Assembly (NCBI RefSeq): GCF_021018895.1
Contig: NC_079381.1
Span: forward strand, 11,967,001 to 12,031,000
Origin: Seriola aureovittata
Lineage: Eukaryota; Chordata; Actinopteri; Carangiformes; Carangidae
Direction: 5' to 3'
Length of the DNA: 64,000 nucleotides
Part shown: positions 47,995-60,205 of the stretch, piece after piece
Layout: each line of letters starts with the position of its first letter
Numbering within the stretch: the first letter of the stretch is position 1
Notes under the pieces: model-generated
Databases searched by the model: none
What the model was told of the DNA's origin: nothing
Seen by the model: only the letters and a program-made list of their open reading frames with translations
Made by a program: the position numbers and the translations under genes

Positions 47995-50610
47995 GGCGGC
48001 TCTGCTCCAAACAGAAACCCCCACAAAGAGCACAGTCAGAGTGAGAGCGAGGTAGAAGACAATGAGGCAAAGTTTTTTCCAAAATTATTTCAGCATTAAG
48101 ATCATCTTTTTCTGACTGTGACTCAAATCAAGTCAGCAAAGATGATTGTAAAGGAAAAAATAATTGGCAATCCCTTCCTATGATCTATAAATAAAAGAAA
48201 AGGTTTGTAGTAAAAAAAAATAAAAATAGAAAATAAATAAATAAAAAGGCGCATGTGCAGTAGGAGCCAGGCAATGCAGATACTATAGTTTTTGTATAGT
48301 GCTCCCACTGTGGTAATGTACTTAAATACAGATATTTTCTCTCTGTGACATTTCTTTTATTTCTAGATATTAAGGAAGGGTACGTCAATTAGATCAAGTG
48401 CTTTGTATAATCTCTGGAACACCTGATAGAGTGTCATCTTATTATTAGACACCTATATTAATGTAAAACAACAATCAGAAATGCAGATGCATTGAAATGT
48501 TAGATATGTTAAAGTTCATTGTTAAGATATTTTTAGGAAAAAGTCGTTAAAAGGAAAATTTTAGATGAATTGGAGTGAATAACAAAAAGTAACAAAAGCA
48601 GTTTTATAAAGGTGAACCATCAGAGAGAAAGAGGCACTAACATTTTTCCACACTGTAAAGAGTCCCCGCCAATCTTTCGCTACAGAGTTTGTTTTTGTTA
48701 TAGTAAGGCAATTAACGTTCCCTTTTATATAGATCTATTTGCTGAACTGCTTATGCCAGACACCATGTCTTCTCTCAATACCTTCTTTTCTGTACAAGTT
48801 AAAGAAAAAAAGCAGAATAGTGCAACATTTTTGTAAAGTTCTTTCAGTCCAAGTTTTATACTGTATTGGGAGATTTTTGTATTCGGTCTAATAATTATCA
48901 TAAGCCCAGACAAGGTCTACGTGATCACGTTTTAGAAGCCATAGCCAGCCAGATGAACCTAGTCACGCCATTTGCTTTTTTTCTTTTCCCTTGAGTGCGT
49001 CTTGTGGCCTCCACCCATGCCGCTAGTGCAGCAATCACACATGGATCCAAAAGCAGATTTAAAAAAAAATCCATTCAAACCTTCTCTATCAAGCATTTAA
49101 TACAATAAAAACAAATGGATGTGGCCTTTACAATTGAGACCACAGCTGCCCAGTAATGCTAGTAAAGACAGTACAAACACTCATGTAGCTCTGATAGTTG
49201 AATGGGTTTGATGATGTTTTTGACCCAAGTGTGTCCCATCTTCCTGTGTGGTTCAGATGTTACAGTACATGTGATGTTAGCCCTTGGCGTTTTGCGGTAA
49301 AGAAGGTTTTTTTTTTGTTTTTTTTGTACAAGTGAATGTGGCTCATCCACTCCAATATGTGTGTCCTCATTCTTGCTCTAGAGGGAAATGAAGGATCACT
49401 GTTTGTAAAGTAGGGCCAGATGTTAACCTGACATCTGTGTGAAGAGTCTAAAACAACAATGCAGTTTTTTAAATTATATTTTCTCACCACATTTCAGAAT
49501 ACATGAATTGTTCATTATTGACTGAGGATTTGTCTCAGGATCAGGATCTTTTCTTTTCCCTCTCTTTTGTTAAAGCCCAACATTTGCCATAAACATAAAC
49601 TTGTGCCAAACATTCCCCATTTACACTCAACCTCGACAGTCTACGGCGCAAATATAGACAGTTTGGCTGCTGTATAACCCTTGACTTGTTCAAGAAAGGT
49701 CACTGACAAATTGACAGTAACTCCTACTCTACACTTGTCCTTATTCAGCCGAGTCAATCAAACTAAAAACACCTAACACCTCCTTGTTTTCACTTCACCT
49801 ACTCTGAGTTTTTATGGTCATGATACAGTAAATGATTTACAAAGAAACGTGGTACATGGTTTGAGGAATAACAGCCCATGAGGTGACATGTCAGCAGCCT
49901 TTGTCATATTTAACAGTTTTACAAGTACTGTAAGAAGTTAGTTAACCTGGGACCTGATACGTTGACCATGACAACTATCCTACCTCTCCATAAAATGACC
50001 AATAGCTTTTCATAGGACCTTCATCAGACCAATCACCTTTTACTGAATCTACCGGAGGATGTCTAACGGACCAGTCAACTTCCATCAACTAGTCTTACAT
50101 CCTAAAACATGACCAATTGCCTTCTGTTTTGTGTTCACATTGCATTTTTAAACCATCAGACCTCAGTTTGCTGCTGGCGAATTTACTGTATGTTGTGCTA
50201 GTGTAGAGCTGCAGATGTCATTAGTGTTCATGAGGGGTTATTGTTCTTACATGTCAATTAACACAAGCAATTGCAGTCCTTAGCGACTATTAGATTGAAA
50301 AGTTGGCTCAATATTTGTAGCTTGTCGCCATTTATGAGGTATTGATCAAATTAAGAGAGTTGGAAAATATTGAAAAATTTACCAATATGCCCCCTAATAC
50401 CTTTTTGTTTTTTGTTTTTCTTAAGGAGAGTATTTTTGTAAAGCGGCATCATATTTGTGCAGAGCAACAATGGGTTTGTGAAGTTGTACAACGTTTCAAT
50501 GCACCATGTTAAGGAAATAAAATGATGAAATGTACTGTGAATGTGTTTTTTCCCCTTCTTTTGTTTATCATGGAACATTTTCATCCCTAATAAACCTGTA
50601 TTTACACTAG
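47995..50610 (+). other. nnt: nnt 3' UTR (long) with several AATAAA signals
   Basis: No coding potential follows the stop. AATAAA hexamers at 49104-49109, 50516-50521 and 50589-50594 are candidate cleavage signals. The last two sit 73 bp apart and precede a GT-rich stretch, which suggests a main end near 50.54-50.62 kb. This would be a roughly 2.6-kb 3' UTR. The extent is inferred. Confidence 0.45.
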
Positions 50611-50619
50611 ATGTTGCCT

Positions 50620-53030
50620 GAAGGTGTCATTTCTTTCCTGACACACTCGTAAAGGTGCAACTGAATTCCCTAATGGTAAACAAGTTGATCTGCACAGTTT
50701 CCCCTGAGGTCTACCACAGCTTTGATGGTAATGTTACCTGCCCAGTTTCGTGCAGCAGGGGTTTAAAACTCAAATATTTGCTGCAATTACCTGGATGAAG
50801 GATCATGAGGGGAAGGAGTTGTATCCACACTGGCACACATACTTAACCTGCGTAGTTCTGCTTTAAAGAGACCAAATAATGTAAACATATTGTGCAAAAG
50901 GATTTAAGCTTTAACAAAAGCAGCACCTTGAACTACATTGCACGGTTTTCAAGAAGGTACTCGCATTTTTACTTAAAGACAGTCTCATAAGAAATAAAAA
51001 AAAAAAGGCACTGAAACACAGCGGGGAGGCAGTTTCATTTTGCCATCCTGCAACCAGTGTCATGCAACAAGCATCTCTTCTATTCAAAAAATGAATACAA
51101 TGGCTCTACTTTGATGAGGGATAGTCAAGAGAGGATGCACACGCTGGTTATGAAAAAGCCGCCTCTATAACCTCAAAGTATCCCTGTGCCACAGAATAGG
51201 ATCGCATGAGTCCGTCATGAGGGTTGGGATAATGACTAAAATGTAAATATCAGTTTGTGTGACATTTTCACCTACAAGCGGCACTTGATTGCTATTCATC
51301 AGCGGAGAGTGAACTGGAGGTACTTAGATGGGGAGTGGTGCCTACAGAAATAAAGTAGATTAGTCCGTAGATAGATTTATGGAGAGAGGGATTGCATGTG
51401 TGTGCGATGAGGGTGGCTTCATCCTGTAACAAGTAGCACTCAGACAGGCTGTTATCTGCTCTCAGGCTGGAGGAGATCTGAAGAGAACTGTCACTCCCAC
51501 AGCAGAGGCGAGATGCAGCGATAGTGATAAAAGAACGAGTTGAGAAATTACTAACAAGGATTGTGTGTGTGAGAGATCGCTTATCTTGTGTTCACCTTCT
51601 GTCTGAAATAGTTATCTTCTTGAATGTGAAGGGAAGTTATTTCCTCACCAATCTTCATCTAATATTTCTATATATTTATTTCTGATAGTGAAATATGCAT
51701 CTGGAGTTTCTAAGGTCCCGACAAAGGTCATGTGCGTCTTTGTGGTGTGTGCATGTGTGTGTGTGTGTGTGTGTGTGTTAGAGAGAGAGTGAGTGAAAGA
51801 GCATGAAGATCCATGATCTGATAAGTGCTGAGGTGACAGCCTCCTCAGCTTCAGTCTATTGTCACACTGCCAGTATTTACCCAGAGCTCTGAAGGATAGC
51901 CAGCATGTTCCAGCCACAATAAGCCTCCATCCTTCCTCCCTACAAGGTTAAAGTTCTCTTTGAAAAAAAAAACTGTTTGTTTTGCCTGGCCTTGCATGCA
52001 ATTTGATGTGGATGGTATTTAATTATTTATTTATAAGGAGAGTGTGTTTTGGTGAGTGAATGCTTTTGAAACTGTTTGATGATGAGACGAACTATGTGGA
52101 TTCCATGTTTGATAAGGTCAGTGAGCATGCATCTACATGTGTGAGAGGAAAACACGCAGTTGTAGATGAAGTATTCAGATTCTTCAGATTCCTTCTCCAG
52201 AAATACTACAATATAAGAGTAAGTCAACACGCAATGAACCTGTGGCTCTTGGGGTCCCCGACAGTCAGACACCCTGGGGCCTGGGGCCTTGCTAACCCAT
52301 CTGTTCTGGGTGTTATATTATTATTAGCAATATATAAAGCACTATGTGTTCTTATCAGGTTCCAATTCCACCATTTTTAATTCTTAAATCCTCTACACAC
52401 TTCAGCATGGTCACTCCTTTCAAACTTCAGCTCAGCAGGACATTATTGGTTGTATTCAGTTTTTTCATATATTACATACACTCCGATTTATTTAATTTTT
52501 CCCATTGAAATGATTGAACGGAATGTTCAAAATCTCCAGTTTTTCACAACTTTTCATTATTTTTTTTAAACCGTATAGTGGTTGCACTGTCATGAATGCA
52601 ACATCACTGAATGGGAAGACTTACTGCACATTTCAATGTACGGGAATTATGTTTTATGTATAGTGTCAGTATGTTTTGAAGTAACTAACAAATACAGGCA
52701 ATCCTCTACTGATCCTTTAAGATTCTTCATGCTAAGATGTCTCTAGCCGAGCAGCGAGCAAGCTCAGTTGGTTGAAAATATTGTTTTAAACTGACATGAA
52801 TCTCCAGTCAGACGAGGGTCATGTGACACATTTATTTTGTGTCAGGTGTACTCATAACTTTAATGTTACTGTACTTAACAAAAAGCTTTGTGTGTAAGTT
52901 GTTTGTGAGCGGAGTGTGATTTTGCTGAATAAAGAAAATGACTTTGACTTTAAAAATATTGTTTGTACATAAAGTAACTACATTTTGACACATCATTTTG
53001 TTTGTTTCATAAAGATTCAGCAACCTGGTA
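50620..53030. other. Intergenic DNA downstream of nnt
   Basis: No exon-like segment recognised. It holds a (GT)n tract at about 51753-51779. Text at about 52165-52230 (GAAGTATTCAGATTC...) resembles one end of a dispersed fish repeat; text at about 53840-53880 may be the other end. Confidence 0.4.
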
Positions 53031-53039
53031 ATTTTACAA

Positions 53040-53660
53040 CCATCACAGCACTGAACCGATCTGGGCTTTATGGCAGAGAGACCAGATGGAAGCCTCTCCT
53101 CCCCTCTCTTTAAGTTTGCAAAATAAGCACCTAAAGGACTCTCAGAGTGTGAGAAACAAGATTCTCCTGTCTGGCCTCAATGCTAGGCGTCATGTTTGAA
53201 GGAAACCAGACATCATGCATAGAATTGGTTGTCCTTGGTTATCCTGGAAGTTTCACCCACCTCTACACAGGATCTCTGCAGCTCAGCCAAATTGACCATC
53301 AGGTTCTTGGTCACCTCACTTACCAAGGCCTTTCTCCCTCCGATCACTCAGTTTGGTTGAGTGAAGAATCTTGGTTGTTCCAAACTTCGGCTGTTGGGAG
53401 CCCTCAATGCAGCAGAAATGTTTTTGTAGCCTTCCCTAGATCTGTGCCTCAACACAGTCCTGTCACTGAGCTCTGCAGGCAGTTCATCCCTTCTCATGGC
53501 CTGGTTTTTGCACTGATATGTCATCTGTGAGACCTTACATAGACAGGCGTGAATTTACCACAGGTGGGCTCCAATCAAAGTGCAGAAACATTTCATAGAT
53601 GATCAAGAGAAATGGGAGACACTTGAGCTAAATTTCAAGTGTCTCAATACTTGTCAATAT
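53040..53660. mobile_element. Rearranged Tc1/mariner transposon relic
   Basis: At 53042-53206 the plus strand reads like the middle of a Tc1-type transposase gene (CCGATCTGGGCTTTATGG, then AGGACTCTCAGAG). From 53207 to about 53660 the same family is in reverse orientation: the complement of the gene's earlier part (TTCTTGGTCACCTC) and then its 5' UTR/TIR-side text. The junction falls where the two parts would be adjacent in an intact element, so one part appears inverted. The frame is broken by many stops. Confidence 0.7.
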
Positions 53661-53999
53661 CAATGTGATATTTCAGTTTTTCAACATTTCTACATTTCAT
53701 GCATTAAGTGGCATAATTTAATGTTGTATTTAGTGGAGGTAAATACTGTATAGTAGGCCTACATCATATTTTATAAACTGATCACATGTTTTGTATTTAA
53801 GATCTTAACCCACAAAAAAAAGTATTTATCATATGGAATGGAGTAGTAGTAGAAAGTACAATAAATGGAAATACTGATTGGCGGTCAATTTAAATCGTCG
53901 TTGCTCCACCCACTCGTTTGCTGCACACGTGCTGCTGAATTGCAATTAGCAGGTGACAGCGCGACGGAACTGCCTAATGTTGCCACTGTTGCAGCCTTT

Positions 54000-54254
54000 A
54001 TTGAAGTTTTCATAAAGAAGCTAGCCCGGGAGACCAGAGTCACCCAAGTCGGTTTTTGGACCTTGTAGAGGAATTATGTTTCCGTAATGAAGTGAGCGGC
54101 CATTTTACCAGCCCTGGGCCTCAAACGCCACATCGCCTGAATGGGAGTTTACTGTCCTGCTCTTCCTCGCAGGGGACTACCGCACTCTTTCGAAAGGATT
54201 TCTGTGCTGTCTGAGATGCTGAAGACCGGCTTCACTTCACTGAGCCAAGTACTG
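54000..54254 (+). other. Possible first exon of a neighbouring gene
   Basis: A CpG-richer patch contains GCGGCCATTTTACC (YY1-like GCCATTTT). An ATG opens 'MLKTGFTSLSQVLQL', which reaches a strong donor (CTG|GTAAGT) around 54260. I recognise no family and no following exon. It may equally be a repeat. Confidence 0.22.
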
Positions 54255-54509
54255 CAGCTGGTAAGTCGTGCTAATATTGTGTTTGCTCTGTACGTTTGGT
54301 CTCGGCTTTGCTGCTAATGCTGCAGTTGTGAATTAACCTTTTGCAGTCATTGAATATTTTTGTTTTGGTCCTTGGTTCATTTGACCATTATGATGCTTTG
54401 AATCCGTTGATTTTATGAATACTCATGTTAGAGTATTATGGGTCTTATTGGTCTTATCAATTAACTTAAAAGAAAGCACAGTAAAAACAACTAAATCAAA
54501 TCAGTGTTT

Positions 54510-54845
54510 GGGCTGACCACTCTTTGCCTAGGTGCACTTCAGGACAGTTTTCCAAGGTACTTTGCAGGTATTGTTTCCAAACATGTTGAAGGACCTGCTC
54601 AAGTTCTTGTGTAGATTTAGGCTTTTTAGTTTTCTGTCTTGTGTAATCCCAGATTCACTAAATGTTGAGATCAGGGGTCTGTGGGGACCCCACCAGCTGT
54701 TGCAGGACTTCTTGTCACTGAAGACAGTACCACTACTACTGTTCTGGGGTTTATTGCTGTTCCACTCAGCTGCACTCATTCCCATGTCTTTAAGTGTACT
54801 GTTTGAGCTTGCTTCTATTTCCATCACTTATTTTCTTCTACTGAT
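54510..54845 (-). mobile_element. Second Tc1/mariner relic, antisense
   Basis: Text such as 'TAATCCCAGATTCACTAAAT', 'GTTGAGATCAGGGGTCTGTG' and 'TTGCAGGACTTCTTGTC' resembles the antisense strand of another Tc1/mariner transposase family common in fish. The minus-strand frame retains about 99 codons but lacks recognisable DDE residues. Confidence 0.5.
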
Positions 54846-55279
54846 GTAAGCATGCTAGCCCCAGCCTGGCCAACGTGTCTCCTCACTTTCAGTTTGCAAG
54901 TCACTGTAGGGTCTAGTCTGCCCTGAAGTGGGGGATTATTTACTATTGTCACCCCCCAGTCTCTGGTGTGCTCAGCTTGGTGCATGCTTGTTGGGAGTGA
55001 TGAGGTCTGAGTCTAGATGCCAAATATAAACTTTGTACATTTTCCGAATTCACATAAAAAATGTGTTCCTTTTCAGTTGGCTTGCAGAACTTACTCTTAA
55101 ATCCTCCTGAAACCACATCTTCCCTCACTCACCACTATAGGAATCGAGCTGTTTCCAGTGCTGTTAGTTCATCTGGCACATTTTAAATCAGAGCTACACA
55201 GACAGCCTCGAGTCTGTGCAGTATGCTTCCTCACAGCACTCAAAAGCATCCCTGCAACAAACCCACAGACCCTAGTTAG

Positions 55280-55280
55280 T

Positions 55281-55348
<68 letters not shown>
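55280..55348. repeat. (GA)n microsatellite
   Basis: GA units with two GGA interruptions. Confidence 0.95.
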
Positions 55349-55349
<1 letters not shown>

Positions 55350-55579
55350 ACGAACATAGCCTTATGTACATGAAAGTAATCCTTGCTGAAAGGCATGCAG
55401 ATGAAACTATGTGTGATTGGAGAGATTTGTACATGGATCCCCACCACAGTGGACTGTGTCTCTGTGTGTGTGTCTGTGTCTGTGTCTGTGTGTGTCAAAA
55501 TCAGGCCAGAGGATGTGGATGTGTATTTATACCAGGATCAACATCTGTTTAACATGTCTTCCAACCAATTGTCAGACTA

Positions 55580-56673
55580 AATGTGAACTACACAGTGTAT
55601 CTGCTACTCTGCTGACATGCATCATGGGTATATACAGCCTGAACTCACCGCAGGAGGCATTATTAAACATTTCAAACTCTGGTCCCAAATCAGAGAAATC
55701 TGTTCTCGTAACCACACAGCAGAGGCTCATTAAAGCACATTATTGCTTGTTATGTTCATACTCAACTCAAAAATATGCCTACAATGTATATTGACTACAT
55801 TTTAAAAAGGGATCAGGTTTAAGTGGCTATATTTGAAGAGATTAAACCTCTGTAATGACAGTGTAGCCAAGCATCAAGCACATAATATCATGACTTTAAG
55901 GATGGCAAAACTATGAGTCAAAAGTGCTAGCTTTTGAACTATTGCCACCATTTGCTTTTTTCTAGACCCTAGACCTAAATGTAAGGTCCCATTTAAGTAT
56001 TATGTAAAAAAATGTTAAATAAGAGATTATTCATCCTTTATAAATTGCACGTAGTAGAATTTGTGACCCGCTGGTAGCCACCATCTTAATCTATCACTAC
56101 AGCACTGGTCTTGTTATAGCTACAGGTGGAGTGATGGTGTAACATCAATCTGTGGTAAAAATGGTGGACCTCTCAACGAGAGGAATCTCTTTCATCCTTG
56201 ATCTCAGGCATGTTCCCTTCCTTAATGTCTAATCTGATGGTCCTAACAGCTTGTTTGAAGAAGCCTTAAAAGCCCCCAGATCCAGGCTCCTGGATACATC
56301 GTCACATGGACACACACACAAACATACACAATGTCTGCCCCAGACTGTCCTGAAGACGTTTTGACTGTGACGGCCAGAGATAAATGTAGACACACTAACG
56401 TGGCCAGCAGGCAACACAACTGGCCTCTTTACTGTTGAGTTTCATTGCTGCTCAGAGCTGGCTAACATAAACACTGTGGGAGTGTGTCCTTTTAAGATGG
56501 TTTTATTGTCCAGCTGCTTCTCAATCTCTGGATGTAAATTGTTGAGAGGTTGGGATGGAAGGATGAGAGGAGAGGGGCGTAAGGCGGGGGAAAAGAGGTG
56601 AGGGGGTGGTTAATGTAATGGTAAGAAGTGAGGGGATGAGATTTTCTCTGAAGTAAGAAAGGGAATCATTTAG

Positions 56674-56718
<45 letters not shown>

Positions 56719-57545
56719 CACACGCCTGTCTGCATCTGTATGTTTGTGCATATGTGTCATTAAAGCTGAGGCATCACAATGTTAAGAGAAACAAAATGTT
56801 TATTGAAACATCTTCCCAGACCACTTAACATCAGTTTGTTATTGTCTTGTGGCTAGGCAAGAGTTATAAGGGCAAAAAAGAAATGCAAAAGGAAACCAAT
56901 TGTATTTACACTGAATAGTTAGGAAACCCAACCTATGCAAATTAAGGGGGGAATCACACTGCAAGACTTTGAAGATGATGTAGCCTCGCTGTGGCTGTCA
57001 TCAGACACAAACACTGGGATGGGAATCCTTGAAAATATGTCTTACGCAACTGTGGTGCTTTCCACTATGACATTTATTTGTTTTGTTCATAAGATGTCGC
57101 TATAATAGATCACTCAACTTGAGACAGTTATTTATTTTTCAATGCTTCCCACTTGACATGTCCATACTAAATGTATCTAAATAGTTGACAGGATATCGGG
57201 CTCTTGTCATTTGCCCGCAACCCTACCACAAAGTAAACATAACGAAGCAAGTTGTGTTGTGCAGTTTTAGACTCATATCTTGTATGAAGGTTCCCATTTG
57301 GTGACAGTCAAATTAATAATAGCTGAGAGACAATATCCAGACTCTTTTCTTTTGAATTGACAAAAAAATAACAAAAGAAAAGATTTTTTTTATTTTCATT
57401 TTTTTATTGATCTACCATGTCCCATAGATGTTCTCTCTTAATTTAGTCAAAGCTCTTTAGAACAACTTTTGTAAGACCTCTACCCTATACGATCTTCATT
57501 TGGGACTCATAATACCAGGTATTCTGGCAGTTTGCTTGTGTGTTA
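55580..57545. other. Intergenic DNA, no gene recognised
   Basis: AT-rich, with a (TG)n tract at about 56675-56716. No exon-like segments with family matches. Confidence 0.45.
56675..56716. repeat. (TG)n microsatellite
   Basis: About 18 TG units followed by CGCGCG, a potential Z-DNA-forming alternating stretch. Confidence 0.93.
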
Positions 57546-57553
57546 CTTCATAG

Positions 57554-57935
57554 TAGGGCTGGGCGATACTGTTATCACGATAAAAATTTCAGTCTATCGA
57601 TATTTATCATGATAAATGCCACATCCTTATTTCTTTCAGGTTTAAAGGCTGATGTTTGCTTCTGAGTGAAAGCTGAAGAAACCAGACAGTCAACTGTGGT
57701 TTTAAACTGTTGTATTTAGTCAGAACATGTCAAACACTTGCCAAACAGCAGAACATTTAAAAACTCTGAGGTACAAACTATGATACCTCGCACTGTGCAT
57801 CCTAACTTGCGCAATGCAGACCTCTGTTCCTGCGACATGATTGACTGTTCGTGATTCATTTGTGGGCATGCTATAAGCATTAATTATATATAATATATAT
57901 ATTAATTATTGCTATCGTTTAATCGCCCAGCCCTA
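57554..57935. mobile_element. hAT-type MITE with perfect 8-bp TSD
   Basis: The 382-bp element begins TAGGGCTGGGCGAT and ends with its exact inverted copy ATCGCCCAGCCCTA (14-bp TIRs). CTTCATAG flanks both sides (57546-57553 and 57936-57943), an 8-bp target-site duplication as made by hAT transposases. It has no coding capacity, so it was mobilised in trans. The intact TSD suggests a fairly recent insertion. Confidence 0.9.
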
Positions 57936-57945
57936 CTTCATAGCA

Positions 57946-59597
57946 TCCCCCATACCTACCGTGTGTGTGTGTGTGTGTTTCAACAGCTTATAGAGCAACG
58001 TGAGGAAAGAAAACAACTATTGTTGCAGACACTATAGAAGCTGTTGTATTAGGTATGTACTATAGGTGTCCTGTATGCTGACGAAGTAAAACAATGTCAA
58101 GACCAGTTTGTGGTCTGACGAGCCACTATTTCATGCTGAATGTGGTAATATTTGTCAAACTTCCTTTGTTTTCTGTTTCTTGTAAGAAAACACATTTCCT
58201 TTTTTATATTTATTGCATAAAGGTTTTAAAATTACCCACAAGACGAAAACACAGACACCCACAGCTCGGTCTGAGGTTGGGGTCAAACATTCACTAACTT
58301 TGCCAAGTCCCCAATGTGTGAAATTGGGCCTGTCTGCTTGTAAAATGGATGATCTATAGGGTGGTAGTTTGAACAGCTCTGTCTCTGCAAGGGGTTGTGA
58401 GTTTGTGTGTTTATACTGTGTGTAGAGAGAGTGGTTCAGTAAATGCTGCCGTGGTCCATCCAGGCTCTTTTGTTAATTTTTTTTTTTTTTTTAAACAACA
58501 TGTTTCATTGGTCTGTTTGAATGTTTATTTATCCTGAAGGATGCCAAATGTATATGCCACTATAGGATGCCACTGTATATAAAAAGATTCTTGGAGGCTC
58601 CTTTTTTAACGGTTTCTTAAATGAATCACTGGTAGAACTTATGGAAAAACTAGATTAATAAGACAAACTTTGACTACGAACACTATCATCAACACCACCA
58701 CCACTACTACTGCTGCTGCTGTTCCTTTGTTAACTACTATTACTGTTGTGCTGCTACTAGTGCTGACAGGGGCCTTAAATTTATCATTGAAAACACAAGG
58801 TAGTGGATGATGAATTATGTTCTCATTGATGTTTAAGGCTCTTTGATGTAGAATAATTTGACTTCTGACTGAGTCATGACAAATGAAAATGGAATAGACT
58901 ACTATCAAATATTTTCCCAGAGGTGGATAAAGTGAAGGGTTAAAGTTATATGTGCCAGCTTTTCATAGTTTCAAGAGTTGCCATTTGTTCAAACAGACAC
59001 ACACATACTATTCCCTATGTCTCATCATACCCAGCACCGTAACACATAGCCAGCCTTATCTTGTGACATGGTGGCCCTTTGGTCTGTCATCTGAGGTGTC
59101 TTTTATCGAGGGGGAACTCCAGAGTTTTCCATGAGAATTGCCAAAGAAACCACCAAAAAGAAGGTCTGGTTCAATCCCTTGGGCTCTGACCTAATATGGT
59201 ATCCTGTATCTGCTTGGTAGGGGGTTGTTAGTGCGTTTACTTATCTCCTCAAGGTGATGAAACTTTACTCATTTCTGTTAATGATAGAAATATGGCCTAA
59301 TCAAGAAGAGCTTTCTTTCAAAACCACAATATCACTCAAGGGTGAAGGAAAGCATTAATGCAAACAAGAGGCAGGAACGAGGGGAAAGGACATACAGATG
59401 GGAGAAGAGAAAAGATATCTGTCCCCTCATACTGGCACTCTTCTTTCCCTCCCTAACCCCCTCTCAACGGTGATGTAAGTGTTTTTCTGACACTTTTTCT
59501 GTGGTATCTTTTTGTGATGTGACCTGTGTATCTGTTGGGGTGGCAGAGAGGTGACTAAAAGAACAAAGAAGAAAGAAAGAAATTGAGAGACAGAGGC

Positions 59598-59637
<40 letters not shown>

Positions 59638-60200
59638 GTGAATGTGTGTGTTTTTTGAGAGAAAGGTGTCTTCAATGGGATTCAGGTATCAGCTGGATAA
59701 CCTCTTCGGTGTCATGGGGGGCCTCATCAGAACACACACAAAAGAGCGTCTGACACAATGAAGGAGTGAATGAAAGAGGGATGGGGTTTCACAGCCGAGG
59801 CAGAAAAAGGAAAACATCAGATCTTTTCCCTCCCTTTCTCTTTCTGTCTCACTCACTTTCTGTCTCTTTCTTAGTGTTTGTAAAACTACAAAGGGAGAAA
59901 CATCCGAGCCCCTTATTTGGGCAGCACTATGTCATAGAAGGAATGTGCCACTTATGAGTGTGAGTGTGTGCGTGTGCGTTTCTGTTTTGGTGTTTGAATG
60001 AGAAGGAAACAGCAGCAGCCAGCATACCTCACTTGCCTACCTACCTGAGAGTCTTTGAACACTCCCCAGCTGTATGGTGGCCCATTCAGTGATCAGTGAC
60101 TCGCATGAAGTGTTTGATCACACAGTCTGAATGGGTGTCTGATGAAATCTGAATGTTTGCCAGGGAGACACTGATGCTGATATTTTGGGCTGGGTGTTGG
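57946..60200. other. Intergenic DNA, no gene recognised
   Basis: Contains a short (GT)n run at 57961-57978, a 29-A run at 59607-59635 and no exon-like segments. Confidence 0.45.
59607..59635. repeat. Poly(A) run
   Basis: 29 consecutive A with no retroelement body recognised upstream. Confidence 0.9.
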
Positions 60201-60205
60201 TGCAT

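Noticed and set aside
53180..53530. A 116-codon plus-strand frame
   Set aside because: It lies on the antisense strand of a Tc1/mariner relic and has no coding support of its own.
57554..57935. Regulatory palindrome or noncoding RNA
   Set aside because: The matched ends and identical 8-bp flanks are explained by a hAT MITE.
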